A DNA stretch of 64,000 nucleotides from Chryseobacterium sp. YIM B08800 (GCF_026163565.1 NZ_JAPDKN010000040.1:1-64000), one strand, 5' to 3'. Positions 25,595-34,917 are shown, counted from the stretch's first letter. The notes: generated from the letters alone by a model not told the origin. A program made the numbers and translations.

Positions 25595-27691
25595 TTATTC
25601 TCTGTTTTTCACCAATACCCAGCCTGAGTACTTAATTGGTGTTCCTTTTTTATCATTTTCGTTCCATGATACAGAATACCAATAATTTCCGGTAGGAACT
25701 TTTTTATTACCTGCAGTTCCGTCCCATTTATAATTATTCAGCTTATCTGCCTGGAAAATTTTGTTTCCGTATCTATCAAAAACATTGAAGATCAAATTCT
25801 GTTTGCTTGCCAAAGCAGAATAATCTATTACATCATTGATGCCGTCTCCGTTTGGCGTGATCACATTCACCAAATTAGGAACGACAATTCCGATTTCTAT
25901 TGGTTCGCAATCGTAAGCGTCTTTCACGTAGACTTTATGATCTCCTCTTTTTACATTCGTAAATACGTTAGAATCTTGCCAAGCGATACCATCCATTGAA
26001 TATTGGTAAGGAGCTTTTCCTCCGTTTACATTAATTGTTATAGTCGTATTAGAAATATCAACACTTGTAATAACCGGCTGTTCTGAAGAATATACTTTTA
26101 CATTTTGCAAAATGATACATTCTCCGGTTTTTAATTTCACCCAATAATTTCCTACACCAACATTAGAGATCGTTTGTGTTGTCGCTCCTGTACTCCATTC
26201 ATAACCATCAAATCCAGCTCCTGCATCCAAAGTGGTTTTATCTTCGATACAAATGGTTTTATCTTTTAAAACAGTGGAATATACCGGCGGAATTACTTCT
26301 AGGGTGATTTTAGAAATCCCATAACAACCGTTTCCATCTATTACTTTTACATAAACCATAGCATTGGGTGAAATAAAATTAGTGAAAGGAATTATTTCGT
26401 TTGTACCGTTCGTAGCGTCTGTAAGCGAAGGATAAAATTTCTTGGTAACCCCAGACTGAGCTGTCACAGAAGCTGTCGTAAGATTAAAAGAAGCCGTCTT
26501 AAGATTAACATCAAATATACAAGCTCTCAAAGTAGCATCGTTTACTACAACTTCAGGGTAAAAACGCAGAGTGATCTCCGCTACATCTGAACAGCCGTCG
26601 TTTGTTTTAACATCAGCATATACAATTCCTTCAGCTGACAAATGTATATTTGGATTTGAAATTTGCCCTGTTCCGGAATTTAAAGCAGCCAAGGTAGGGT
26701 AATAAGTTATTGTCACGTTTGTACCCCCAAAAACGTTTGCAGTAGTTAAGTTAAATGTAGCTTGACCACTTTTATTGTTATTACACGCAAAAATTGTAGC
26801 ATCATTCGCCGTTATATTTCCTAATTTAAATTTAAAAGCACCAATTTGGCGGCACGAATTAAGTACATTATTAGGATTCGTTGGATCTTGATAATGAATA
26901 CTATAATAATAAGTTGTAGTTGTATTCACAATCAAAGGTGCTGTAATAGGGCTTGCTCCGGAAAGCGCATCATTTTGTGATGTATGATAAGAAATCGTAA
27001 AATTGGGGTTTCCATTTAAGATTCCTGCAGTTAGTGTACTGAAATCAAACAAAGCAGGACTTGAGCAGATAAGAATCTCTCTCGGATCATTCGGGTTAGC
27101 CGCAGGAATTCCCGGCGGAACAAACGGATTCGGCTGTAATGCAGGGTTTGTAAAAGGAGAAGCTAAAGTAGCAGTTCCGCCCCAAGTTAAAGAAAATGGC
27201 GCTGTTGTACTTCCACCTGCTCCAACCCAGTTGTCTATATATAAATAATAAGTTTGCCCTGCAACTACATCCATATATTGACAATAAGGAGTTGTAGAAC
27301 CTCCCGCTGCACTTGTAATTGTACTTGTCATATTCAACCCTGTTGCAGCGCCTACTCCGATTACGGTTGCCGCATTGCATCGAATTGGTGAACCTAAACT
27401 TCCACAAACAGCGTTTGGTCCATAAATCGCCCAGTCATAATCTGCATTGGGATTGGTGGGAATCAAATCAAAGGTAAGCGTTCCACTGGTCGCAATTGTT
27501 AATTTATACCATATTGAATTGTGTTCGCCATCTATGAGACAGCCTCCCAATGATTCATCAACCAGACCAATTCCTGTGGGACTATATGTAATACTAGAAT
27601 TTCCGCAAACAGCTAAAGCCGTAGAACAATCTGCCTGTGAATAAAAGCTTTGTGAAATACAAAAAAGAATGAATAGTAGAGTTTTTTTCAT
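25595..27691 (-). CDS. Secreted adhesin-like protein with T9SS type B sorting domain
   Basis: It is exported by Sec and then by the type IX system. A signal peptide MKKTLLFILFCISQSFYSQ is followed by a sugar-binding-like N-terminal beta domain (HNSIWYKLTIATSGTLTFDL and YPYC-type strands). Several repeats contain the pattern NDATIFAC / NDATLRAC with x-N-L-T-T-A. The last 85 residues are the gliding-motility C-terminal (CHU_C) domain: NVITPNGDGINDVIDYSAL, FDRYGNKIFQ, YKWDGT and PTGNYWYSV. Length is 698 aa. It probably acts at the cell surface. The ligand is unknown. Confidence 0.9.
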   Translation of the reverse strand: MKKTLLFILFCISQSFYSQADCSTALAVCGNSSITYSPTGIGLVDESLGGCLIDGEHNSIWYKLTIATSGTLTFDLIPTNPNADYDWAIYGPNAVCGSLGSPIRCNAATVIGVGAATGLNMTSTITSAAGGSTTPYCQYMDVVAGQTYYLYIDNWVGAGGSTTAPFSLTWGGTATLASPFTNPALQPNPFVPPGIPAANPNDPREILICSSPALFDFSTLTAGILNGNPNFTISYHTSQNDALSGASPITAPLIVNTTTTYYYSIHYQDPTNPNNVLNSCRQIGAFKFKLGNITANDATIFACNNNKSGQATFNLTTANVFGGTNVTITYYPTLAALNSGTGQISNPNIHLSAEGIVYADVKTNDGCSDVAEITLRFYPEVVVNDATLRACIFDVNLKTASFNLTTASVTAQSGVTKKFYPSLTDATNGTNEIIPFTNFISPNAMVYVKVIDGNGCYGISKITLEVIPPVYSTVLKDKTICIEDKTTLDAGAGFDGYEWSTGATTQTISNVGVGNYWVKLKTGECIILQNVKVYSSEQPVITSVDISNTTITINVNGGKAPYQYSMDGIAWQDSNVFTNVKRGDHKVYVKDAYDCEPIEIGIVVPNLVNVITPNGDGINDVIDYSALASKQNLIFNVFDRYGNKIFQADKLNNYKWDGTAGNKKVPTGNYWYSVSWNENDKKGTPIKYSGWVLVKNRE

Positions 27692-27823
27692 ATCTAATTG
27701 ATTATTAGTTAAAGTATATCAAATATAGCTAAATTTAATTAATCTCACCAAATAATGACAAAAACAAAATATTTATTAATAAAACAATATTCATATTAAA
27801 TTATTCATACCTATTTAGCAAAA

Positions 27824-28621
27824 CTATTTAATACTAGTCATGTTTCCACAAAGGTTTTCGAGGTGAAAGATCTTATGAAAAGGGCTTTTTACCTCAGCTA
27901 AATGTTCCCTGTCTTGAATAAAAGTATATCGCGATGCAATAGAATTCATATCTGAAACAATAACCAGCCAACATTCATCAACAGAAGTATCGTAATATGG
28001 AAATTTTTCGTTCTTTTTTTCGATCAGTTCAATAATTTTCTCGGAACAGAGCTCATCAAAAAGGCTCATATTATATTCATACGTAATAAAAACATTTCTG
28101 CGGTGAGAAGATTTTCGGATATTTTTCACACAGCCAACAGGTTTTCCTTTTTTAATGCTTTTATAAATATTCAGAATAATTTCCTGCTGATTTTCCAGAG
28201 AATCAAACTTAATATTTGTATGAAATTCTAAAAAATAAACACCACGATATTTCGTAGTGTCTTCTTGTTCGAGTAATATTTCTGCCTGACGGAAAATCTT
28301 ATTTAAGTTACTTTCCACCTTTTTCATTTCAAGATGATTAATCACTTCTGTCAATTCTATTCCTATCTTTTTTTCGTTAAGAGTGGCAATAAAATCGGGG
28401 CTTTCGCAGGTAAGATTATCAAAAGTAACTTCCGGAAAATGATGCATAAAAGAGTTAAGCAATAAAATTTCTGCTTTTTTCTTATACTTTTCGCGGTCAT
28501 GAAGTTTTGATTCATCAATCTTTCGGTGATATTTTTCCATCGGCTTCTTCTTCAAATGCCGATTGAGATGATACAGGCTGAGATTTTTTATTAAATCTTC
28601 ATCAGAAAATGCTCTTTTCAT
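27824..28621 (-). CDS. Hypothetical protein with possible PD-(D/E)xK nuclease-like core
   Basis: No family is recognised with confidence. Near residue 75 the segment SPDFIATLNEKKIGIELTEVI has the shape of a PD-(D/E)xK active site, with P-D, a turn, then a strand ending E-L-T. The usual final Lys is Thr, which weakens a catalytic claim. The basic N-terminus (LNRHLKKKPMEKYHRKIDESK) could bind nucleic acid. The rest is mixed alpha/beta. It is 265 aa from the ATG ending at 28621; a start ten codons upstream is possible. It sits alone between the adhesin and the divergent DUF3667 gene. Confidence 0.6.
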   Translation of the reverse strand: MKRAFSDEDLIKNLSLYHLNRHLKKKPMEKYHRKIDESKLHDREKYKKKAEILLLNSFMHHFPEVTFDNLTCESPDFIATLNEKKIGIELTEVINHLEMKKVESNLNKIFRQAEILLEQEDTTKYRGVYFLEFHTNIKFDSLENQQEIILNIYKSIKKGKPVGCVKNIRKSSHRRNVFITYEYNMSLFDELCSEKIIELIEKKNEKFPYYDTSVDECWLVIVSDMNSIASRYTFIQDREHLAEVKSPFHKIFHLENLCGNMTSIK

Positions 28622-28786
28622 GTGTGGTCTTTTAAAAGTTAATAATGACACATGTTTTCACGGTTAAGACTGAAAGTTTTTGATAATCAAAAATTTATGT
28701 ATTAAATATATGAAATTATAAGATACATTCAGTGAAAAACAAAAAATTTAAAATTCATTTAATATTTAATTTTATCTCTGAATTTT

Positions 28787-28794
28787 TATCTTTG
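28787..28794 (+). promoter_or_regulatory. -7 box upstream of the DUF3667 gene
   Basis: TATCTTTG matches TAnnTTTG and ends 17 bases before the ATG at 28812. Confidence 0.5.
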
Positions 28795-28811
28795 AATAAA
28801 AACTACTATTT

Positions 28812-29597
28812 ATGAACGCAATACATGCTGAATGTAAAAACTGCCACCACAGTCTGAATGAAGATGATAAGTTTTGCTCCAAATGCGGACAAAATACCGA
28901 TACCCATAAAATAAATTTACACTATGTAATCCACGAATTAGTTCACGGAATACTGCACCTCGACGGAGGAATTATACACACCACCAAAGCTTTGTTTACA
29001 AAGCCGGGAATTATGATAAGAGAATATCTGGAAGGCAAAAGAAAAAATCATTTTAGCCCGATTATTTATATTGTTATTCTATCTACGATAATGGTCTTGA
29101 TTAACCATTATGTATATAGTGATAATATTCTTTCAGGTCTTGACACAATACAATCAACTAATCAAAACGATACGGAAAAGATAGTAATCACATTTTTTAC
29201 CCAAGCTGCAGAATGGATTTTTAATCACCTTACACTTTTATATTTATTGCAAGTTCCGTTAACGTCCATTGGTTTTTATTTCGTTTTCAAAAAAATGACA
29301 CAATATTCATTTTTCGAATGGTTACTCATTTTTTCATTCTGCATGATTCAGACAATGATCATTACAATAGTTTTATTTTTGGCCAATAAAGTATTACCCG
29401 GAATCATGTTTATAGGCAATATTTTTATTTATGGAATATTCATTTGGACAATCTTTCAGTTATTATCAAAATTTGAAGTTGGTAAAGTAATTGTTAACTT
29501 TATTTTAAGCTTACTTATAAATTTTTCAATTACCTTCATTATCTTGCTTGGAGTAGTAATTTATTATTTAAATTCAAATCCGGATTTTATCCGATAA
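28812..29597 (+). CDS. DUF3667 membrane protein with zinc ribbon
   Basis: It has an N-terminal zinc ribbon (CKNCHHSLNEDDKFCSKCGQ, two C-x2-C pairs) and the DUF3667 signature HGILHLDGGIIHTTKALFTKPG followed by IREYLEGKRKNHFSPI. At least four transmembrane helices make up the rest (IIYIVILSTIMVLI, LLYLLQVPLTSIGFYFV, WLLIFSFCMIQTMIITIVLF, and the C-terminal pair). It is 261 aa. The function is unknown. It ends 18 bases before the glucan phosphorylase gene and may be co-transcribed with it. Confidence 0.85.
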   Translation: MNAIHAECKNCHHSLNEDDKFCSKCGQNTDTHKINLHYVIHELVHGILHLDGGIIHTTKALFTKPGIMIREYLEGKRKNHFSPIIYIVILSTIMVLINHYVYSDNILSGLDTIQSTNQNDTEKIVITFFTQAAEWIFNHLTLLYLLQVPLTSIGFYFVFKKMTQYSFFEWLLIFSFCMIQTMIITIVLFLANKVLPGIMFIGNIFIYGIFIWTIFQLLSKFEVGKVIVNFILSLLINFSITFIILLGVVIYYLNSNPDFIR

Positions 29598-29615
29598 CAA
29601 TAAAATACACATTTA

Positions 29616-31280
29616 ATGGATTTTAAAAATTTTCAAATACCTTTCAGTATTAATCCAAAATATGCTGAAAAAGTCGCTTATTTTTCAATGGAATTTGCTC
29701 TTGAGCAGGTTTTAAAAATATATTCCGGAGGATTAGGTTTTTTAGCAGGTTCACATATGAGAAGTGCCTACAATCTTAATCAGGATCTTATCGGGATCGG
29801 AATTTTATGGAAATTCGGGTATTACGATCAGGCGAGAAATCATGATCAGACTTTACAACCTACATGGACAAGAAAAATGTATAGCTTTCTTGAAGATACA
29901 GGGATAAAATTTCAAATTGAAATTCACAGTGCTCCGGTTTGGGTAAAAGTTTGGTATCTTGATCCTGAAATTTTCAATACTGCACCGATGTTTTTTCTTT
30001 CCACAGACGTACCTGAAAATGATCATATTTCAAAAACAATTTGCCACAGATTGTACGACGCCAACGAATCTACAAAACTTGCACAATACATCCTTCTGGG
30101 AAAAGGAGGTGCAAAACTTTTAGATGAAATGAATATCGAAAGAGATGTTTATCATCTGAATGAAGCTCACGGACTTCCTGCAGCGTTTCATTTATTGAAA
30201 AAATACGACGGAGATATTCAGAAAGTAAAAGAAAAACTGGTTTTTACAACACATACCCCTGAAGAAGCAGGAAACGAAAAGCACAATCTGAAACTATGCT
30301 ACGATATGTCTTATTTCTCAGGTTTAAGCATGGAAGAAGCAAAAGCGATAGAAGGTTCTGACGGAGAACTTTTCAATCATTCACTTTGTGCTTTGAAAAT
30401 GGCAAGAATTGCAAACGGTGTTTCAAAACTACACGGTGAAGTTTCCCGAGCAATGTGGAGTAAATATCCCGGAATCTGTGAAATCAAATCGATTACCAAT
30501 GCACAGGAATTCAAATATTGGGGCGACAAAGAACTTTACAATTCTAAAGACGAAAAAAACGACACTCTTTTCGACTACAGAAAGAAAATTTTAAAAAAGA
30601 GATTATTCAGAATTGTAGCCGATCAAACCGGAAATTTATTTGACCCTAATATATTTACAATAGTTTGGGCAAGAAGGTTTGCAGGTTATAAAAGAGCAGA
30701 TTTGCTTTTGCAGGATAAAGAAAGATTCAGAAAACTACTCAACAATCCAAAATATCCGGTTCAGATTATTTGGGCGGGAAAACCTTATCCGATGGATTAT
30801 TCTTCGATCTCCACCTTCAATGTTTTGGTAGAGGAAAGCAAAAACCACAAAAACATGGCGGTTTTAACGGGATATGAATTGGCTTTAAGTAAATCTTTAA
30901 AACAAGGTTCAGATCTCTGGTTAAATAATCCGAGAGTTCCCAGAGAAGCTTCAGGAACATCAGGAATGACCGCTGCAATGAACGGTTCTGTAAACCTTTC
31001 CACTGACGATGGCTGGATTCCTGAGTTTGCAAAACACGGAGAAAATTCTTTCGTTGTTCCGAAAGCAGATTACATGAATATGAGCATTTATGAACAAGAC
31101 CGATATGATTTCAACAAATTATATGAAATTCTTGAAAACGAAATTCTTCCAATCTATTACGATCAACCTGATAAATGGCGAAAAATACAGCAAAATTCTA
31201 TGAAAGATGTGAAGCAAAATTTCAACAGCGATAGAATGGCAGACGAATATTACAGCATTTTGTATAATCATAAAGTGTAA
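29616..31280 (+). CDS. Alpha-glucan phosphorylase family protein (GT35), PLP-lysine replaced
   Basis: This is a homologue of the short bacterial glucan phosphorylases, which release glucose-1-phosphate from glycogen. Recognisable segments are YFSMEFALEQVLKIYSGGLG (start), HLNEAHGLPAAFHLL and FTTHTPEEAGNEKH, ARRFAGYKRADLLLQD, and QIIWAGKPYP. In the cofactor loop EASGTSGMTAAMNG, Thr452 stands where GlgP-type enzymes have the Lys that carries pyridoxal phosphate. The reading frame is otherwise intact at 554 aa. Either this subfamily works without PLP, or it is inactive or acts as another glucan transferase. It follows DUF3667 by 18 bases. Confidence 0.85.
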   Translation: MDFKNFQIPFSINPKYAEKVAYFSMEFALEQVLKIYSGGLGFLAGSHMRSAYNLNQDLIGIGILWKFGYYDQARNHDQTLQPTWTRKMYSFLEDTGIKFQIEIHSAPVWVKVWYLDPEIFNTAPMFFLSTDVPENDHISKTICHRLYDANESTKLAQYILLGKGGAKLLDEMNIERDVYHLNEAHGLPAAFHLLKKYDGDIQKVKEKLVFTTHTPEEAGNEKHNLKLCYDMSYFSGLSMEEAKAIEGSDGELFNHSLCALKMARIANGVSKLHGEVSRAMWSKYPGICEIKSITNAQEFKYWGDKELYNSKDEKNDTLFDYRKKILKKRLFRIVADQTGNLFDPNIFTIVWARRFAGYKRADLLLQDKERFRKLLNNPKYPVQIIWAGKPYPMDYSSISTFNVLVEESKNHKNMAVLTGYELALSKSLKQGSDLWLNNPRVPREASGTSGMTAAMNGSVNLSTDDGWIPEFAKHGENSFVVPKADYMNMSIYEQDRYDFNKLYEILENEILPIYYDQPDKWRKIQQNSMKDVKQNFNSDRMADEYYSILYNHKV

Positions 31281-31320
31281 TTTTTTTAAAAACCACATTT
31301 CTGATTAATCCAAATAAAAA

Positions 31321-31343
31321 TCGGTTTGAAATACTCAAACCGA
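31321..31343. terminator. Bidirectional terminator
   Basis: TCGGTTTGA and TCAAACCGA with flanking A and T runs, between the convergent phosphorylase and DUF6496 genes. Confidence 0.88.
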
Positions 31344-31351
31344 TTTTTATT

Positions 31352-31543
31352 TTAGTCATTTTTCTTTTTCTGCTTGGGAACTTTCAAGCCAGCTTCTTTA
31401 GCTTCAGAAATACCGATTGCAACGGCTTGTTTTCTGTTAGTAACTTTTTCTCCAGAGGAAGATTTTAACTCACCTTCTTTAAACTCCTTCATCACTTTTC
31501 CCACTTTTTCCTGAGCTTTTTCTGAATATTTTGTCTTGCTCAT
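31352..31543 (-). CDS. DUF6496 small basic protein, 63 aa
   Basis: This short, highly charged protein has the DUF6496 pattern YSEKAQEKVGKVMKEFKEGELKSS, then NRKQAVAIGISEAKEAGL and a Lys-rich end. It resembles small stress- or DNA-associated proteins but has no proven role. The gene lies 12 bases downstream of the next minus-strand gene at 31556, so the two may be co-transcribed. Confidence 0.75.
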   Translation of the reverse strand: MSKTKYSEKAQEKVGKVMKEFKEGELKSSSGEKVTNRKQAVAIGISEAKEAGLKVPKQKKKND

Positions 31544-31555
31544 GATATTTAAATT

Positions 31556-32020
31556 TTAAGATTTGGATTTCGAAACACCGATTTCATAAACACAGGCGTG
31601 TTTCAGATATTTTGATCGCTCTCTTGAAGTTACCGATTCTAAATGATCATTTTTTATAACAATAATTGGATCTTCCGTATTTTCAATTTCAAAACTGGCA
31701 AAATATCTTTCTTCAGGACCTGTTTTATCCATACTTGCTTTGATCTTTTGAAGTTCAGCTGCATATTGCTTAAAACCGGGATCAGAAGAATGTATAAATT
31801 TATATTCCGGACCTGCTTCTACAAAATAATGGAGTTTTTTCTCAATAATTCCTGCCTCATCAGTAATCTGCGGATTATCGTTTCCATCTTTAAAAGCCAC
31901 CTCAACCAATTCCCCGCCTTCATTTTGTACAAAATTTTCAGCCTCATTAAAGTTTGAAAATCCTGTAATTACTACTTGATCTTTTAGATCATAACGATTA
32001 AGTTTTTTATTAGTTTCCAT
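31556..32020 (-). CDS. Hypothetical protein, 154 aa
   Basis: Not recognised. It looks cytoplasmic: METNKKLNRYDLKDQVVITG, then an acidic region with NPQITDEAGIIEKKLHYFVE, and SFEIENTEDPIIVIKNDHLESV toward the C-terminus. I start at the ATG ending at 32020 because the longer reading in the same frame (to 32137) overlaps the promoter side of the dipeptidyl peptidase gene and reads like translated leader. It lies directly upstream of the DUF6496 gene on the same strand, so the two may form a small stress-type unit. Confidence 0.55.
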   Translation of the reverse strand: METNKKLNRYDLKDQVVITGFSNFNEAENFVQNEGGELVEVAFKDGNDNPQITDEAGIIEKKLHYFVEAGPEYKFIHSSDPGFKQYAAELQKIKASMDKTGPEERYFASFEIENTEDPIIVIKNDHLESVTSRERSKYLKHACVYEIGVSKSKS

Positions 32021-32109
32021 AATTATTTTTCTTTGGTTATAAAATATATTCAATTCTTTTGCCAAAACATTGCAACAAAAGCTTTTTCTTATCAGATTAA
32101 TAAAATTAT

Positions 32110-32117
32110 TATCTTTG
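32110..32117 (+). promoter_or_regulatory. -7 box upstream of the dipeptidyl peptidase gene
   Basis: TATCTTTG fits TAnnTTTG and lies 19 bases before the ATG at 32137. Confidence 0.5.
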
Positions 32118-32136
32118 AAATTCTTTAAATTAAGCA

Positions 32137-34266
32137 ATGAAAAAATTCTTACTTACCCTTACTGTTATTGCAGCGTTTCAAAATGCTACGTCACAGGAAA
32201 TCACTTTAGATAAAATATATTCAGGATACTACCGTGGCAAAGGCATTGCCGGAATTGCATCTATGAAAAACGGTGAAAATTATTTGGTCATCGAGCAAGG
32301 TGGAATTGCAAAATATTCTTACAAAACATCTCAAAAAGAAGGAAATCTGGTCGATGGAAATTTTGAAAGCTATGAGTTTTCTGATGATGAGTCTAAGATT
32401 CTTTTATTAAAAGAAAGTCAGCCTATTTACAGACATTCTTTTTTAGGAGTTTATGATGTTAAAGATTTAAAATCTGGCAAAGTTTTGAGTTTAAATGACG
32501 GAAAACCAGTTCAGGAACCAAGATTTTCACCAGATGCTACCAAAATTGCTTTCATTGTTGATAACAATTTGTTTTATCAGGATTTAAATTCAGGAAAAAT
32601 CACTCAGATTACAGAACACGGAGTGAAAAATAAAGTTCTGAATGGTTTGGCAGACTGGGTATATGAAGAAGAATTCGGACATGCAAGATTGTATGAATGG
32701 ACTAAAAACTCAGCAGACATTTTATTTGTAAAATTGGTGGAAACCGATGTTCCGGAAATTTACATTCCTCTTTACGGAAAATCACTTTACCCGACCGAAA
32801 TGCGTTATAAATATCCTAAAGCTGGAGAAAAAAACTCTGTTGCAACCGCTCATATTTATCATTTAGCAGACGGGAAAAAGACAAAAGTAGATCTTGATCA
32901 ATTTAAAAACTATTACATTCCAAATGTTATTCAGACAGCGAATGCAGATGAAATTGTTTTAATTACTTCACAAAGAACACAAAATGCGTCTGATGTTTTA
33001 AAAGTAAATACCAAAACCGGTGAAGCAAAAAAATTGTTTACAGAAACTGATGACAAGTGGATTGATACAGACAATGTAACTTTAGAATTCCTTGATGACA
33101 ACAGTTTTCTTTGGGCTTCAGAAAGAGATGGTTTCCGTCATTTGTATTGGTTTGACAAAGATGGAAAGCTGAAAAAGCAGGTTACAAAAGGAAATTGGGA
33201 AGTAACAGAATACTATGGTTACAATCCTAAATCTCAGGAAATTTTCGTTCAGACTACAGAAAAAGGAAGCATCAATAAAGTGGTTTCTAAAATCAATATC
33301 CAGAATGGAAAATCGCAGTTGATTTCAAATGCAGAAGGAAATAATGACGCAAACTTCAGTAAGAATTACAATTATTTCATCGAAACTTCTTCTACAGCAG
33401 CAAAACCTTACACTTTTGTTTTGAAAGACGGGAACGGAAAGCAGTTGAAAGAACTTCAAAATAATGATGATCAGCTTAAAAAATTACAAGCAGATCAATT
33501 TGCAGTAAAAGAATTTATTACGATTCCGAATGCTGCAGGAGATCAGATGAACGCTTGGATCATTAAACCTAAAAACTTCGACCCAAACAAGAAATATCCA
33601 TTATTCATGTACCAATATTCTGGTCCCGGATCTCAACAAGTTTCTAATTCTTGGGACAATGGAAATGCACTTTGGTTTGAAATGTTGGCTCAAAAAGGAT
33701 ACATCATTGCTTGTGTAGACGGACGTGGAACTGGTTATAAAGGAGCAAAATTCAAAAAAGTAACCTATAAAAACTTAGGAAAATACGAGATTGAAGATCA
33801 AATTGTTGCAGCAAAATGGTTAGGAAATCAAAAATATATCGATAAAACAAGAATCGGAATTTTCGGATGGAGTTTTGGAGGATATATGGCAAGTTTGGCA
33901 ATGACAAAAGGTGCCGATGTTTTCAAAGCAGGAATCGCCGTTGCACCAGTGACCAACTGGAGATATTATGATTCAGTTTACACCGAAAGATTTTTACTAA
34001 CACCACAGGAAAATCCTGCAGGGTATGATGATAATTCGCCTACAACTTATGCTAATTTGTTGAAAGGTAAATTCTTATTGATCCACGGAACAGCCGATGA
34101 CAACGTACATTTCCAAAATTCTATGGAATTCTCTGAAGCTTTAATTCAAAACAAAAAACAGTTTGAGTTTATGGCTTATCCTGATAAAAACCACGGAATT
34201 TACGGTGGACAAACAAGACCACAATTATATCAAAAAATGACAGATTTTATTTTGGAGAATCTTTAA
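32137..34266 (+). CDS. Dipeptidyl peptidase IV family protease (S9B)
   Basis: It removes N-terminal dipeptides, typically Xaa-Pro, from peptides in the periplasm or outside. It has a signal peptide (MKKFLLTLTVIAAFQNATSQ) and an eight-bladed propeller containing DWVYEEEFGHARLYEW, whose Glu pair (about E177-E178) anchors the substrate amino group. The C-terminal hydrolase has nucleophile S579 in GWSFGGYM, D654 in GTADDNVH and H686 in DKNHGIYGG. It is 709 aa, full length. It is immediately upstream of a toxin-antitoxin pair and three peptide transporters, fitting peptide use. Confidence 0.94.
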   Translation: MKKFLLTLTVIAAFQNATSQEITLDKIYSGYYRGKGIAGIASMKNGENYLVIEQGGIAKYSYKTSQKEGNLVDGNFESYEFSDDESKILLLKESQPIYRHSFLGVYDVKDLKSGKVLSLNDGKPVQEPRFSPDATKIAFIVDNNLFYQDLNSGKITQITEHGVKNKVLNGLADWVYEEEFGHARLYEWTKNSADILFVKLVETDVPEIYIPLYGKSLYPTEMRYKYPKAGEKNSVATAHIYHLADGKKTKVDLDQFKNYYIPNVIQTANADEIVLITSQRTQNASDVLKVNTKTGEAKKLFTETDDKWIDTDNVTLEFLDDNSFLWASERDGFRHLYWFDKDGKLKKQVTKGNWEVTEYYGYNPKSQEIFVQTTEKGSINKVVSKINIQNGKSQLISNAEGNNDANFSKNYNYFIETSSTAAKPYTFVLKDGNGKQLKELQNNDDQLKKLQADQFAVKEFITIPNAAGDQMNAWIIKPKNFDPNKKYPLFMYQYSGPGSQQVSNSWDNGNALWFEMLAQKGYIIACVDGRGTGYKGAKFKKVTYKNLGKYEIEDQIVAAKWLGNQKYIDKTRIGIFGWSFGGYMASLAMTKGADVFKAGIAVAPVTNWRYYDSVYTERFLLTPQENPAGYDDNSPTTYANLLKGKFLLIHGTADDNVHFQNSMEFSEALIQNKKQFEFMAYPDKNHGIYGGQTRPQLYQKMTDFILENL

Positions 34267-34292
34267 GATTTTATCTGAATTAAATATAAAAA

Positions 34293-34320
34293 AATCCGAA
34301 TCTCACCTAAGATTCGGATT
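34293..34320. terminator. Bidirectional terminator
   Basis: AATCCGAATCT and AGATTCGGATT around a short loop, with A and T runs outside, between the convergent peptidase and toxin genes. Confidence 0.88.
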
Positions 34321-34322
34321 TT

Positions 34323-34625
34323 TTATTTTCTGTCTCTCCATTGTTCTGGATTTCTGGAAGTGTGAAAAACAGAATATATTTCAATTAAATTCTTCTCTTT
34401 GTTATAGAAATAATGAATGCCAAAGGGAAATTTCTTGAGAAAAACGATTCTATTATTATCATATTTAAGTTCACAAGCTAAAGGGTTTTCTTTTATAAAA
34501 TTAATTTTAGAACGAAAGTCTTTAAGAAAATTAGCCCAGAGTTTTTTATCAATTTTTCTGTACCAATCATTGATTTCTTTTAAATCATTTTTTACAAAAT
34601 GGCTGTATATTAATTTAGTCACCAC
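34323..34625 (-). CDS. ParE/RelE-type toxin
   Basis: Small basic toxin of a type II system. The 100-aa chain runs IYSHFVKNDLKEINDWYRKIDKKLWANFLKDF, then FKENPL-like and KFPFGIHYFYNKEKNLIEIYSVFHTSRNPEQW, which is the ParE fold with the conserved FPF-x-I-x-Y and the C-terminal Arg/His. ParE toxins typically act on DNA gyrase and RelE toxins on mRNA; the target here is not determinable. The start codon overlaps the end of the antitoxin gene by 11 bases, a strong sign of translational coupling. Confidence 0.9.
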   Translation of the reverse strand: MVTKLIYSHFVKNDLKEINDWYRKIDKKLWANFLKDFRSKINFIKENPLACELKYDNNRIVFLKKFPFGIHYFYNKEKNLIEIYSVFHTSRNPEQWRDRK

Positions 34626-34860
34626 TTTCTAAGTCATTTAGATAATCATTCATTTCAGACTCAGAAACAAAACTTTCAGGATGATTTTGTGAATACCTCA
34701 CTCTTTTTCTCACTTCATCTTTTTGCCATTCAGGAACTTCATATTGTTTTTCCTTAAAATATTTATACTTCAGAAAATCAATAAAATCATTTACTTCATA
34801 CAGAAACTCTTTCGGTAAGGTTTCCAAATTACTTTCAATATCTTTTATAGTGGTTTCCAT
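34615..34860 (-). CDS. Antitoxin (DUF2281-like)
   Basis: This acidic 81-aa partner of the toxin gene starts METTIKDIESNLETLPKEFLYEVNDFIDFLKY. That helix-turn pattern is typical of DUF2281 antitoxins. The C-terminal half (SFVSESEMNDYLNDLES) would form the toxin-neutralising tail. It is first in the two-gene operon and likely autoregulated, but no operator was recognised in the 87 bases before the divergent POT gene. Confidence 0.85.
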   Translation of the reverse strand: METTIKDIESNLETLPKEFLYEVNDFIDFLKYKYFKEKQYEVPEWQKDEVRKRVRYSQNHPESFVSESEMNDYLNDLESGD

Positions 34861-34917
34861 TTTCTATCTTTTATTTTACTCAAAGTTAATAAAATTCAAA
34901 TATTGTTTTTAAAATTT

